Source: Paraburkholderia aromaticivorans
Lineage (GTDB): Bacteria; Pseudomonadota; Gammaproteobacteria; Burkholderiales; Burkholderiaceae
Assembly (NCBI RefSeq): GCF_012689525.1
Contig: NZ_CP051514.1
Location: 744,001-808,000 of the forward strand
DNA length: 64,000 nt
Direction of reading: 5' to 3'
Shown: piece by piece, positions 25,181 to 33,886 of the stretch
How positions within the stretch are numbered: the first letter of the stretch is position 1
Layout: each line of letters starts with the position of its first letter
Notes under the pieces: model-generated
What the model was told of the DNA's origin: nothing
Seen by the model: the letters and a program-made list of their open reading frames with translations, nothing else
Database searches by the model: none
Translations under genes and position numbers: made by a program

Positions 25181-26010
25181 GGCATTGTCAACTTGCCGAT
25201 TGCGAGACGGCACGATGGCAGATGCGACGACGGGTCAGAAGGTAGTCGAGGGATTTTGGGCGAGTTCGGCGAATTCGCGCCATGCAGCGAACCGGGCTGC
25301 GAGTTCTTTGCGATAAAGTGAGGCGCGTAGCAAGTGCCGCTTCAGTGCGAAATGTTGCCGGATTGGCCCGAAGCACGAGAGGAATTCTTGCGTGCGTTTC
25401 GGGTCGCGAAAGCCGCGCATGCGACGCTCGCGTTCGCGTGTTGGTTGGTGGCTGTTCTCCGCGCGGTTGTTCAGGCGGGCGGCCGCTTTGACGAACACAT
25501 GCTTCACGCTCGCCAACTCTGGAATTTCGGCCTTCGCGGCCGGATAACTTCGCAGCTGATCGGTGACGATCTTGCGCGGCATCGGGCTCGAGCGCAGCAC
25601 ACGCTTGAAGAACCGCTTGGCTGCGGCCTTGTCGCGCCGCTTTTGTAGCAGGATGTCGAGTTCGGCGCCGTGCTCGTCGACCGCACGCCACAGCAGGTAC
25701 GGTTCGCCACGCAGCGTGACGAACATCTCGTCGAGGTGCCACGTGCTACCCGGCTTGCGTCGCGCTGCTTTTACCCGATGCGCAAAGCCCTTACCAAACT
25801 TGTCACACCAGCATCGGATCGTTTCATATGTCACGGTTACACCGCGCTCGAAGAGCAGTTCCTCGATGTCGCGCAAGCTCAACTGGAATCGAAAATACCA
25901 GCGAACTGCATGGCAGATGACCGATGCTGGGAAACGATGACTGTGGTAAATCTATTTTGCTTTCTTCATCACGCCATCTTACGCGACCGGCCCGCCAACC
26001 TGACAACGCC
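25181..26010 (-). mobile_element. IS6-family insertion sequence, 830 bp
   Basis: The element is bounded by imperfect terminal repeats: GGCATTGTCAACTTGCCG at 25181 and, inverted, CGCCAACCTGACAACGCC ending at 26010 (14 of 18 match). It encodes one IS6 DDE transposase on the minus strand. No 8-bp target duplication is visible. A 265-bp part of the same element, in the same orientation, lies at 29402. Confidence 0.8.
25235..25969 (-). pseudogene. IS6-family DDE transposase with an early amber codon
   Basis: The family start MKKAK is at ATG 25969, but TAG at 25952-25954 follows as codon 6. The frame then continues without break through YHSHRFPA, WYFRFQLSLRDIEELLFERG, the DDE residues in WHLDEMFV, VTDQLRSYPA and NRAENSHQPT, and RRMRGFRDPKRTQ, to NPSTTF. 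It is otherwise full length (about 244 residues). Re-initiation at an internal TTG at 25882 would lose about 30 N-terminal residues of the zinc-finger/HTH region, so activity is doubtful. Confidence 0.8.
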
Positions 26011-26136
26011 TGCAGAAGGTCATTCGCGCAAATAGCCGCTTAAGTTCCAAACAGAATGGAACACTACACTTCTATGGGGCAAGGTGATCTGCTGCTGAGT
26101 CTCGCCTGCAACTTCGCCGTTGCTGGGGCTCGATCT

Positions 26137-27156
26137 TTAAGATTTGCCTCCGCTGGCCGCCTGCAGCGCGGCCAGGACCGTGGAAACCGCTGCGCTATGC
26201 GGCTCCGCAGTCAACACGCCGATTTTCCGTGCCGCGGTCGACAGGCTCAATGGCAATTGCCGCAACTCGCTATTCAGATCCGTTTCACCGCGGCGAAGCC
26301 TTGTCGACACAAACAGGCACGGAACGCGCCGCGCCACGGCGCAGTTGCTCAGGTGCGAGGTCGACTCCATCAGGATTCGAGGCATGGCGACCCCAGCCTG
26401 CGCGAACTCCACTTCAAGCGCCATCCGCATGGGTGAACCCATTGGCGGCATGATCCACGGATAGGTAGAAGCGTCACGCCAGGTGACACGGCTGAGCTGC
26501 TGCAGTGGATGATCCTTCGGTGCGACTATCACGATTTCATCGCTATAAAGCTCGGTAACCGAAAAGCCCGAGGTCAGTGCCGTCGCGTCCAGTCGGCACA
26601 CGACCATGTCGAGTTCCCGACGTTGCATGAGCGGCAGCAGATAGTCGAGAGTGTTCTCTGAAAAATTGATCTGAAGCGTGGGAGCGAGCCTGGAAAGATG
26701 TTCAATGACGCCAGGCAGCAGGCGCATGGAGATGTACGGCAGCATGCCGATTTTCAGCGGCAGGCTTGTGCCGCGCGTCAATGCATCGAACGCCGGCTGA
26801 ACCGTTCGCAGGTCGGTCAGGATCCGGGCGATGCACTCGAGCATGGATTCGCCGTACGCAGTCGGGGCCACCCGCCGCGAGGTGCGCTCGAAGAGCGGCA
26901 GCCCGAGTGTGTCTTCCAGTTCCCGCAGCCATTTCGATAGCGCCGGCTGAGTGATCGATGCTTCTTCGGCGGTGCGCGCGAAGCTGCGATAGCGCCCCAG
27001 CCAGTCAAGCGTCTCCAGATCGCGTATCCGCAACTTTCGCAGCACGTGCGGCAAATGTTCGATGCGGCTCTTGTCGGCACCCGGCGGAACCACGACAGGA
27101 AGCGAGGCGGACTGCCTTTTCGTTACGGTCATCAGGGACCTCTTATTCATTACCAT
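26137..27156 (-). CDS. LysR-type transcriptional regulator divergent from the sulfatase
   Basis: 339 residues. An extended N-terminus of about 40 residues precedes the winged helix-turn-helix (LDWLGRYRSFARTAEEASIT QPALSKWLREL). The effector-binding domain follows (PLKIGMLPYISMRLLPGVIE, then ELDMVVCRLDATALTSGF and YPWIMPPMGSPMRMALEVEF). It is transcribed away from the Tat sulfatase across a 119-bp intergenic region and is its likely regulator. The gene start lies just inside the IS6-bracketed segment. The true start could be a later ATG (27132), because the first residues are not typical of the family. Confidence 0.88.
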   Translation of the reverse strand: MVMNKRSLMTVTKRQSASLPVVVPPGADKSRIEHLPHVLRKLRIRDLETLDWLGRYRSFARTAEEASITQPALSKWLRELEDTLGLPLFERTSRRVAPTAYGESMLECIARILTDLRTVQPAFDALTRGTSLPLKIGMLPYISMRLLPGVIEHLSRLAPTLQINFSENTLDYLLPLMQRRELDMVVCRLDATALTSGFSVTELYSDEIVIVAPKDHPLQQLSRVTWRDASTYPWIMPPMGSPMRMALEVEFAQAGVAMPRILMESTSHLSNCAVARRVPCLFVSTRLRRGETDLNSELRQLPLSLSTAARKIGVLTAEPHSAAVSTVLAALQAASGGKS

Positions 27157-27275
27157 GAGGTTATGGATCGGTGTCGATTTTTCATCGAAGCGTACCGCAT
27201 ATTGCTGGACAATGAATCATGCGGCGCGAGATGAACTGTTTGAAACAGTGCTGAATAAAACGTGGAGACAACTGT

Positions 27276-29111
27276 ATGGACGATCGAAAAACCGTGGACG
27301 CCAAAGTCCCGGACCAACCAGAAAGCGAACGCAGGCGGCACTTTCTGAAAGTGGCGGGCGCGGGTGCGGCCGTGGCGGCGGCGGGCATCGCCAAATCGGC
27401 AGAGGCCGTCACGCAGCATCTCGATCTGGCCTCGAATTCGCTTCGTACCGCGCCAGACAGCGCACCAGCCGGCTACAACATTCTCTTCATCCTGACCGAT
27501 CAGGAACGGTACTTCGAAACCTGGCCGTTTCCCGTTCCAGGCCGTGAAGCGATGCGCCGCGAAGGCATTACGTTCACCCGGCATCAAATCGCTTCCTGTG
27601 TCTGCTCACCGTCACGTTCGACCATTTACACGGGCCAGCACACGCAACACACAGGCGTGCTCGACAACGCAGGCGTCCCCTGGCAAACCGATATGTCGAC
27701 GGACATCCGCACGGTCGGCCACATGATGCGCGACGCCGGCTACTATGCCGCGTACCTCGGCAAATGGCACCTAAGCGCGAACCTTCATGAAACAAAGAGT
27801 CCGTACAACGCGCCTGTCTCCGACTACAACCACAGGATCAAGGAATACGGATTCGACGACTACTTCGGCGTGGGCGATCTGGTCGGCGAGGTTCGCGGCG
27901 GCTACAACTATGATGGCATCACGACCGAGTCGGCAGTCAGCTGGATGCGCACCCGTGCGCCGCAGTTGGCAAAGGACCGCAAACCCTGGTTTCTCGCGGT
28001 CAATCTGGTCAATCCGCACGACGTGATGTTCGTGAACACGGACCCGCCTGGGTCGGACCTGCAGCGCGCCAACACAATGATCATCGGCAATGCGCCCCCG
28101 CCGCAGGACGCGCTGTACCAGCGAGGCTGGAGCCAGGTTCCGCTCGCTGCTTCGAGGCGCCAGCCGTATGACGACCCTGGGCGCCCGCCCGCTCACGGCA
28201 TGTATGCCGATGCGCACGTCAATCTGGTGGGACGTTTTCCGTTCACCGACGAGCGGGTTCGCGTCTACCAGAACAATTACTTCAACTGCATCCGCGATTG
28301 CGACACGCAGGTCGTGAGGCTTTTGCAGGCGCTCCAGACACTCGGCCTTGATGAGCGGACGATCGTCGTGATGACAGCGGACCACGGCGATCACGTTGGC
28401 GCGCACCAACTGGTCGACAAGGGCGCGACGACTTATCAGCCGCAGAATCACGTGCCCTTCGTCATCCGCCACCCGGCCTATCCTGGTGGCAAGCAGTGCG
28501 GCGCGTTGACATCGCATGTCGACATTACGCCGACCCTGCTCGGCCTGACCGGGCTCGATGAAGGCCGCCTGCAGAAGATCGGCGGCGACGCGTTGAAGGG
28601 GCATGACCTTACCGGCCTGCTCGGCAAGCCCGAGGCGGCCAAGGTCGACACCGTGCGTTCGACTGCGCTGTTTAACTACGCCATGCTGCTTTACTACGAC
28701 AGCGAGTGGATGCTGAAGGAATTCAGGACGTTGCACGAAAAAGGCGTGCCGCAGGAGGAGATTCGTCGGCGGGCGCTCGCGCAACAGCCCGATTTCAGGC
28801 TGCGCGGAACCATACGGAGTGTGTTTGACGGGCGTTATCGATTTAGCCGCTATTTCTCGCCGCTCGAGTTCAATCGTCCAACCACGCTCGAAACGCTATT
28901 CGCCAGGAACGACGTTGAAGTCTATGATCTGGTCAACGATCCCGGGGAGATGCGCAATCTCGCCGTCGACCGCAAGCGCAACGGCGAGCTGCTGCTCGCG
29001 TTGAACGACAAGCTGAATGAAGCGATCGACACGGAGGTCGGCGAGGATAGCCCCGACGTGATGCCGATTCGCGACGGCAAGGTGCAACTGCAGACAAGGG
29101 AAGCCATCTAG
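27276..29111 (+). CDS. Tat-exported sulfatase (alkaline phosphatase superfamily)
   Basis: 611 residues behind GTGGAGAC. A twin-arginine signal (RRHFLK at 20-25, then a hydrophobic Ala/Gly run ending SAEA) predicts folded export to the periplasm. The sulfatase signature C110-S-P-S-R114 (CSPSRSTIYTGQ) carries the cysteine converted to formylglycine. Metal-binding segments include LFILTDQ, LGKWHLS, MTADHGDHVGAHQLVDKG and HVDITPTLLGL. It hydrolyses a sulfate ester, or possibly a phosphonate/phosphate ester; the substrate is unknown. The maturation enzyme is not in the window. A LysR gene is divergent, and a terminator follows. Confidence 0.9.
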   Translation: MDDRKTVDAKVPDQPESERRRHFLKVAGAGAAVAAAGIAKSAEAVTQHLDLASNSLRTAPDSAPAGYNILFILTDQERYFETWPFPVPGREAMRREGITFTRHQIASCVCSPSRSTIYTGQHTQHTGVLDNAGVPWQTDMSTDIRTVGHMMRDAGYYAAYLGKWHLSANLHETKSPYNAPVSDYNHRIKEYGFDDYFGVGDLVGEVRGGYNYDGITTESAVSWMRTRAPQLAKDRKPWFLAVNLVNPHDVMFVNTDPPGSDLQRANTMIIGNAPPPQDALYQRGWSQVPLAASRRQPYDDPGRPPAHGMYADAHVNLVGRFPFTDERVRVYQNNYFNCIRDCDTQVVRLLQALQTLGLDERTIVVMTADHGDHVGAHQLVDKGATTYQPQNHVPFVIRHPAYPGGKQCGALTSHVDITPTLLGLTGLDEGRLQKIGGDALKGHDLTGLLGKPEAAKVDTVRSTALFNYAMLLYYDSEWMLKEFRTLHEKGVPQEEIRRRALAQQPDFRLRGTIRSVFDGRYRFSRYFSPLEFNRPTTLETLFARNDVEVYDLVNDPGEMRNLAVDRKRNGELLLALNDKLNEAIDTEVGEDSPDVMPIRDGKVQLQTREAI

Positions 29112-29115
29112 ATTC

Positions 29116-29156
29116 CTTGACTGAATTGATTTCGTAGCAATTGAGTCAGGTTTTTC
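29116..29156 (+). terminator. Rho-independent terminator after the sulfatase gene
   Basis: An imperfect stem (CCTTGACTGAATTG pairing with CAATTGAGTCAGG) with a short loop is followed by GTTTTTC, directly after the sulfatase stop codon. Confidence 0.75.
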
Positions 29157-29400
29157 TATGCAGCGATTTTCGCTTCGTCGCACCATGTGTTGACGGCCTG
29201 TTCGGCGGAGCGGAAGCTGCGCTGCAATGATGCTGGTGAGGCCGCAGGTGCCTGAGGGCTGATCAATGCGAGGCCGGGCCGCAGGATGCGCGAGTACACG
29301 CGTGTATAGAACAGGGCGGTCTGCAAGCCCAGGTCCGTAAGGTGATAGCGGTCGGTCCGGGGACTCGTTCGATCAGGCCATGCAGGCGCAGGCGTCGCAA
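29156..29400 (-). pseudogene. Winged-helix C-terminal fragment of an unidentified protein
   Basis: The minus strand encodes RRLRLHGLIERVPG and, after a one-base loss, DRYHLTDLGLQTALFYTRVY and SRILRPGLALI, ending in NTWCDEAKIAA. The first part reads like a winged-helix recognition domain (LHGLIER, then RYHLTDLG). The N-terminal portion is missing next to the IS6 fragment at 29402. I do not recognise the parent family. Confidence 0.45.
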
Positions 29401-29401
29401 C

Positions 29402-29666
29402 GGCATTGTCAACTTGCCGATTGCGAGACGGCACGATGGCAGATGCGACGACGGGTCAGAAGGTAGTCGAGGGATTTTGGGCGAGTTCGGCGAATTCGCG
29501 CCATGCAGCGAACCGGGCTGCGAGTTCTTTGCGATAAAGTGAGGCGCGTAGCAAGTGCCGCTTCAGTGCGAAATGTTGCCGGATTGGCCCGAAGCACGAG
29601 AGGAATTCTTGCGTGCGTTTCGGGTCGCGAAAGCCGCGCATGCGACGCTCGCGTTCGCGTGTTGGT
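29402..29666 (-). mobile_element. Partial copy of the IS6 element at 25181
   Basis: About 265 bp appear identical to 25181-25445, from the GGCATTGTCAACTTG terminal repeat through the transposase C-terminus (RRMRGFRDPKRTQEFLSCFG to NPSTTF). The rest of the element is gone. It has the same orientation as the first copy and brackets the LysR-sulfatase segment with it. Confidence 0.85.
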
Positions 29667-29979
29667 GCGGAGCGCAAACGCAAGAAGCCAAAGCTGACGC
29701 TTCGCGATTGCGCGTTCGGCGCGCGTTTTTTCGCTACTGGAACGGTGGGCCGCACAGTATAGGGATTGACGAGAGGCGCGCCGAAGTCCGACTGTGTCCA
29801 AGGCTACGCCAGAGTAAATACCACAGTCTCGCAGTCGGCGATGTGCATGAAGCTTAGAATAAGCCGGTACGCCTGGTTTACCGATTGTTATCCGGTTCGC
29901 GCCCGCCTCCGTTCAATGGGCTGTGAATGATGCCCTCCTGCTTATAGACGACGCTCATTGTTTGGTCTCTGTGGTGTCG

Positions 29980-30551
29980 TTATTGCCCGGCTTTTCTGCG
30001 GAGACGCTGGATGGTCGCGCGGCTGGTTTTGAATTCTCGCGCGATCTGCGAGAGCGGCACGCCGTTGAGAAGCTTCTTCATTGCGTCGGCCTGACCGGCG
30101 TCGGTAAGTGCGGGCCTGCGGCCCAGCTGCGTCCCCTCGGCGCGTGCGAGTCCAGCCTGAGTGCGCTCGATGAGCAGATCCCTTTCAAATTCGGCGACGG
30201 CGGACAACACCTGCATCGTCATACGGCCCGCTGGCGAGCCCAGGTCGACGCCGTCAAGGGCGAAACAGTAGACGCGCATACCGTCGTCGGCCCGGCGCCC
30301 GACAGTCGTCCGCGCACATCGATCGCGTTGCGTCCGAGTCTATCCAGCCTGGTCACGATCAGGACGTCTCCCTCCTCGAGGCGATCGGGCAGCCTGGCGA
30401 ATCCCCTGCGCTCGACGGCGGCGACGGATCCGGAAACGCCCCCGGTGACGATGCGCCGCCTGTTGATGGCAAACCCGGCGCTCTGGATCTCGATCACCTG
30501 GTTGTCGGTTGTTTGATCGGGGGTGCTCACGCGACAGTAGGCGAAGGTGCG
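29980..30551 (-). pseudogene. Serine recombinase (Tn3 resolvase/invertase type), frameshifted and without a start
   Basis: The N-terminal part reads [15 protein letters not shown] (catalytic Ser in RVST), then [20 protein letters not shown]. After a frameshift near 30265 it continues [40 protein letters not shown] and a C-terminal HTH LSQIAREFKTSRATIQRLRR. No ATG fits ahead of AYCRVS, and a stop lies close upstream. It probably comes from a transposon or invertible element and is inactive. Confidence 0.8.
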
Positions 30552-30566
30552 GGAGATTGCGATGTC

Positions 30567-30782
30567 TCAGTGCTTGATGTTGTGAGTGCTGGCCCATTCG
30601 ACATGGAAGATGGCGATTGCCAGGGCTCGAGCTGCGGTGTCGAATGGTGCGCGGTGCTTGATGCCGCTTTCGAGGTCGACGACAAAGTCCCGCAGGTCCT
30701 GCGTCCCGTCGCGAAGTGCAGTCAGATAAATCGCTGCAGCGCCTTTGACCTTTGCGCGGATGACAATCTCGGGTTGAACCAT
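30567..30782 (-). CDS. Small conserved-looking protein next to the resolvase
   Basis: 71 residues, MVQPEIVIRAKVKGAAAIYL, then TALRDGTQDLRDFVVDLESG. It has a good ribosome site (AGGA, 8-9 nt before ATG 30782) and coding-like composition. It is probably cytosolic and mixed alpha/beta. Function is not recognised; its place just upstream of the resolvase gene suggests it belonged to the same transposon or plasmid unit. Confidence 0.55.
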   Translation of the reverse strand: MVQPEIVIRAKVKGAAAIYLTALRDGTQDLRDFVVDLESGIKHRAPFDTAARALAIAIFHVEWASTHNIKH

Positions 30783-30956
30783 GTTGTTTCGTCCTGGTGG
30801 GTGCTCGGAATCGGCGATCGGAATATAGCGGGCGCTCGAAATACGGCAACGCTTATTTTCGATCCCCCTTGTTTTGACGGGCTCGAAACCGGTCGTTTTC
30901 GGACGATCAACGTGCGCTCATTCGTGCATGTGACAACGCGCCGCATCATCGCCTCG

Positions 30957-31043
30957 CGAATCAGGGTTTATACTTATTCTCGTCTCCTCCATGTCTCCTC
31001 GGAATATGGATTAAGCCCGCCCTTGTTGGCGGGCTTTTTTTTT
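30957..31043 (+). ncRNA. Candidate small RNA with anti-ribosome-site sequences
   Basis: A strong intrinsic terminator at 31014-31043 is not preceded by any + strand gene. The 80 bp before it contain two pyrimidine-rich repeats (GTCTCCTCCATGTCTCCTC) able to pair with Shine-Dalgarno sequences. An AATCAGGGTTTA followed by CTCCTCCA is repeated about 110 bp later (31064-31103). No clear -10/-35 was fixed. Inference only. Confidence 0.35.
31014..31043 (+). terminator. Strong Rho-independent terminator
   Basis: AGCCCGCC-CTTGTT-GGCGGGCT is a perfect 8-bp GC-rich stem followed by a run of nine T. Confidence 0.9.
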
Positions 31044-31149
31044 AGGCGGCTGCCACCCGCGAAAATCAGGGTTTACCCAAATCCTGCAACAATCTCCTCC
31101 AGACATTGGCCTTAATCTTAAGCGTCTGCTTATCTAGACTGTAGTCATG

Positions 31150-31172
31150 GTTACGAACAAGGTGTTCGTAAC
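31150..31172. promoter_or_regulatory. Palindromic operator candidate upstream of the DUF4148 gene
   Basis: Perfect 9-bp arms GTTACGAAC and GTTCGTAAC are separated by 5 bp, 36 bp before the start of the gene at 31208. The arrangement is typical of a repressor site, or could be a stem in the leader RNA. Confidence 0.55.
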
Positions 31173-31207
31173 AAGACAAGACAAGACCAAATCTGGAGGT
31201 AAGTATC

Positions 31208-31528
31208 ATGAAGTCGCTTGTTCAAGCCATTGTCGTTGCCGCTGCCCTTGCAGCTCCGGTTGCCGTGTTCGCCCAATCGAACCAGCCGGTGACCCGTGCG
31301 CAGGTGCGCGCTGAACTGGTCCAGCTCGAACAGGCCGGTTATCACGTCGGTGACGGCGACAACGCACACTATCCCGACGCAATTCAGGCTGCCGAAGGCA
31401 AGGTGGCTGCACAGAACGGCGCAGCAAGTGGTTACGGCGGCGTCATGAGTGGTTCGTCGGCATCGGGCGCACCCACAGTTCGCCCTGCTGCCAACGACGG
31501 CATGAAGCCGATCTACTTCGGCAATTAA
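31208..31528 (+). CDS. Secreted DUF4148 protein
   Basis: 106 residues behind TGGAGG. A signal peptide (MKSLVQAIVVAAALAAPVAV, then FAQ) is followed by the DUF4148 core VTRAQVRAELVQLEQAGYHV and YPDAIQAAEGKV, then a Gly/Ser/Ala-rich tail. These abundant small periplasmic proteins are characteristic of Burkholderia; their function is unknown. A perfect palindrome and a candidate small RNA lie upstream, so expression is probably regulated. Confidence 0.85.
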   Translation: MKSLVQAIVVAAALAAPVAVFAQSNQPVTRAQVRAELVQLEQAGYHVGDGDNAHYPDAIQAAEGKVAAQNGAASGYGGVMSGSSASGAPTVRPAANDGMKPIYFGN

Positions 31529-31914
31529 ACCGTCACGTTGGCGAGCCGCTGGTGCCCTACCGGGTCGCTGGGCATCGCCCTCCAGGCGCGCAGTACCGCT
31601 GCGCGCTACATTCAAGAACTGGCAGCAACTGGCTCGCTACCGCGGTCAAATCCGCGAGCGCGCCAATTTCATTTCGAATACCTCCGCCATCGGGCTCCCG
31701 ATGGCTTCGCCTGGACCTTCACGGTCTGGGCGCTTTTTCTCACCCTAACAAACATCAGGCGATTACCCATAGGGCGTCTTCCCTGTCAACTGGTTGCCAG
31801 TTTCGTGGCTCGCGGCATCGAAGGGTGCCGGCGACATTCACGAACCTGTGAAGCAGGATGGATAGTTAAACGAAATGGCGCTAATCTTGTAGGGTCGAGA
31901 ACTGGCGCGCGCAC
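31529..31914. other. Spacer without a recognisable gene
   Basis: No frame with family similarity or a ribosome site was found. It lies between the DUF4148 gene and the inferred 3' end of the group II intron and may contain the intron's 3' exon. Confidence 0.4.
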
Positions 31915-31998
31915 GTTAGGCTCCGGTGGCAGTTCCACTGCTTTCGCAGTGGGCCTCAGTCCGGCTGCCGTGGCCACGTTTCCAGCTCCCGCCTCATC

Positions 31999-32031
31999 GA
32001 ACGCAGCGGGCCGTTTTCCGGCACTACGCTC
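31999..32031 (-). ncRNA. Group II intron domain V
   Basis: On the minus strand GAGCGTAGTGCCG-GAAA-ACGGC is followed by CCGCTGCGTTC. This is a ~33-nt hairpin with a GNRA-type loop, a 2-nt bulge and the AG-containing catalytic stem expected of domain V, 36 nt after the maturase stop. Confidence 0.75.
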
Positions 32032-32066
32032 TCCTGCCTGCTTCATGTCAACGCTTATGGGACCTA

Positions 32067-33371
32067 TCATGCCGGGGACGCTTTCGACGCGGTCTGGTAG
32101 CGAACCTTGTAGCCATTGAATAGCTTCAGTTCGCGATACAGCCACCGCTTACTCCACGTCTCCCAGCCGAAGCCCTGTCGTTGCCGGGATCGCTGAATGT
32201 GACGCCTGACCTTCTTTTCCACCCGGTCTTTCACGAAGCTGAAGCACTCACTGGAATGTCCAATAGCAAAGTAGTTCACCCAGCCACGTAGCACCGGGTT
32301 GATCAATTCGACAACACGGCCCACCGGCTGCGACCTATATCGCCTGAACACATCCTTGAGCTTTCGCAGTAACGCCGTTCGCTTCTTCAGCTTGGGCGTG
32401 TACTGCGGTCGCCACACCTTGTTCCGGATGCTTCGGATGCGACGGAAGTCGAAACCCAGAAAGCCGAAGCTCTCTCCACATGCCAGATTCACAGTGCGGC
32501 TCTTCTCTTCATTGACTTCGACCTGCAGTTTGGCAAATTCCTCCCGAAGGCGTCGGGTGACGGCCCCGAGCAACCACGCATGACGCGGATCGGCATAGAT
32601 AAGCACGACAAGATCATCAGCAAAACGGGCATACTCGACGTAGGTGTACTTCCCGTTGCGCGTGGTTTCTTTCGCTCTCTCCAGCATTTGATCCACCTCT
32701 GTGAGATAGATATTGCTGAGTAGCGGCGAAATTACCCCGCCCTGCGGAACGCCTTGTTTGCCCGATGCAGTCAGCATCAGCTTTAGCAGATGCATTACAT
32801 CCCGATCATTGATCCGCCGCGCCACCTTGTCGAGCAGCAGGTGATGCCGCACGGTGTCAAAGTAGGCGCGTAGATCCAGATCTATGACCTGTGTTTTCGC
32901 CTGCACGATCGCCGTTGCCACTCGCTGCACCGCTTCATGTGCGGTCCTCTTGGGACGATAGCCATACGACCCCGGCTGGAAATCTGCCTCGAATATCGGC
33001 TCCAGTATCAGCTTGAGCGCACCCTGAACCACTCGATCACGGATAGCGGGTATCGATAGGACGCGGAATTTCCCCCCGTCCTTGGGTATCTCCCTCCTCC
33101 GTGCCGGCAGTGGCCGGTAGGTACGTTCAACCAGTTCGACCCGTATCTGCTCCACGAACGCCTCCACGCCCTGCGCCTCGATGACCTCGAACGTCACGCC
33201 GTCAATGCCCGGCGCGCCGTTGTTGAGTCTGGCCAACTCGTACGCTTCGCGTAGTGTTTCCATCTTGCAGACATGGACGTACAAACCCCAGAAACGCCAG
33301 GACGGTTCAGCCTTCGCCTTGACGTATAGTCCCCGCCTCAGGTCCTGCAAACTAACGGACGTCTTTGTCAT
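32067..33371 (-). CDS. Group II intron reverse transcriptase/maturase (LtrA family)
   Basis: 434 residues from ATG 33371, behind AAGGACGAG; an upstream in-frame start at 33431 is possible. Reverse transcriptase blocks follow the family order: NNGAPGIDGVT, then YRPLPARRREIPK and FRVLSIPAIRDRVVQGAL, YGYRPKRTAHEAVQ, VIDLDLRAYFDTVRH, GVPQGGVISPLLSNIYL and the catalytic YARFADDLVV. The maturase X domain ends with NPVLRGWVNYFAIGHSS. It helps splicing and retrohoming of the intron. The reading frame is intact, so the intron may still be active. Confidence 0.93.
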   Translation of the reverse strand: MTKTSVSLQDLRRGLYVKAKAEPSWRFWGLYVHVCKMETLREAYELARLNNGAPGIDGVTFEVIEAQGVEAFVEQIRVELVERTYRPLPARRREIPKDGGKFRVLSIPAIRDRVVQGALKLILEPIFEADFQPGSYGYRPKRTAHEAVQRVATAIVQAKTQVIDLDLRAYFDTVRHHLLLDKVARRINDRDVMHLLKLMLTASGKQGVPQGGVISPLLSNIYLTEVDQMLERAKETTRNGKYTYVEYARFADDLVVLIYADPRHAWLLGAVTRRLREEFAKLQVEVNEEKSRTVNLACGESFGFLGFDFRRIRSIRNKVWRPQYTPKLKKRTALLRKLKDVFRRYRSQPVGRVVELINPVLRGWVNYFAIGHSSECFSFVKDRVEKKVRRHIQRSRQRQGFGWETWSKRWLYRELKLFNGYKVRYQTASKASPA

Positions 33372-33886
33372 CTCGTCCTTGCCTCCCATGTTGTTGAGGA
33401 CGTTACAAACAGCAGGGCCCCTTCGCTCCATCGGCGTTACCCGACTTCATAGCTACTACGGACCCATCCGCCACCCTCTCGCCTTCGATCCACTTCCCGG
33501 GTTCTCCGGTTATAGGACCTACCTTGCTCCGGCGATTTCCCACCGGGACGAGGAGGGCTTCTCCAGTTGCTTAGCATGTCCTTGTCATCGTGCCGTCGCT
33601 TACACCCCGCCGAAGTGAAGTAGCCGTGTCGGTCAGATTTCGGCTACCCATGCTGCCTTCGCCTACACAGTGAGGGCTCGGCCTTCGGGCCTAATTATTT
33701 TCGAGGCCACATCCGCGTTCACTTTCGTTACGGCCCGACGACTCGCGCGGCCCCCAAGGGGCCGTCTGTCGATAGGCTTCAGAGTCTTGGTTTCCCGCCA
33801 CCCTGCTATTCAAGCTACGGGGCGCCTGACTTTTACCCCGGCAGGACTGGCTCCTGCTGAACATGCCAGCCTTGGCTGGACGCACA

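Larger units (their letters stand above)
31915..33885 (-). mobile_element. Group II intron with a maturase gene
   Basis: The 5' end is the consensus GTGCG at 33885-33881, followed by about 500 nt of structured, non-coding domain I-III sequence, the reverse transcriptase gene in domain IV, and a clear domain V hairpin at 31999-32031. The 3' end is inferred at CCTAAC (31915), which gives the usual AY terminus after a GAAA-capped domain VI-like stem. The 5' splice site lies directly against the left terminal repeat of the IS701 element. The 3' boundary is uncertain by tens of bases. Confidence 0.75.
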
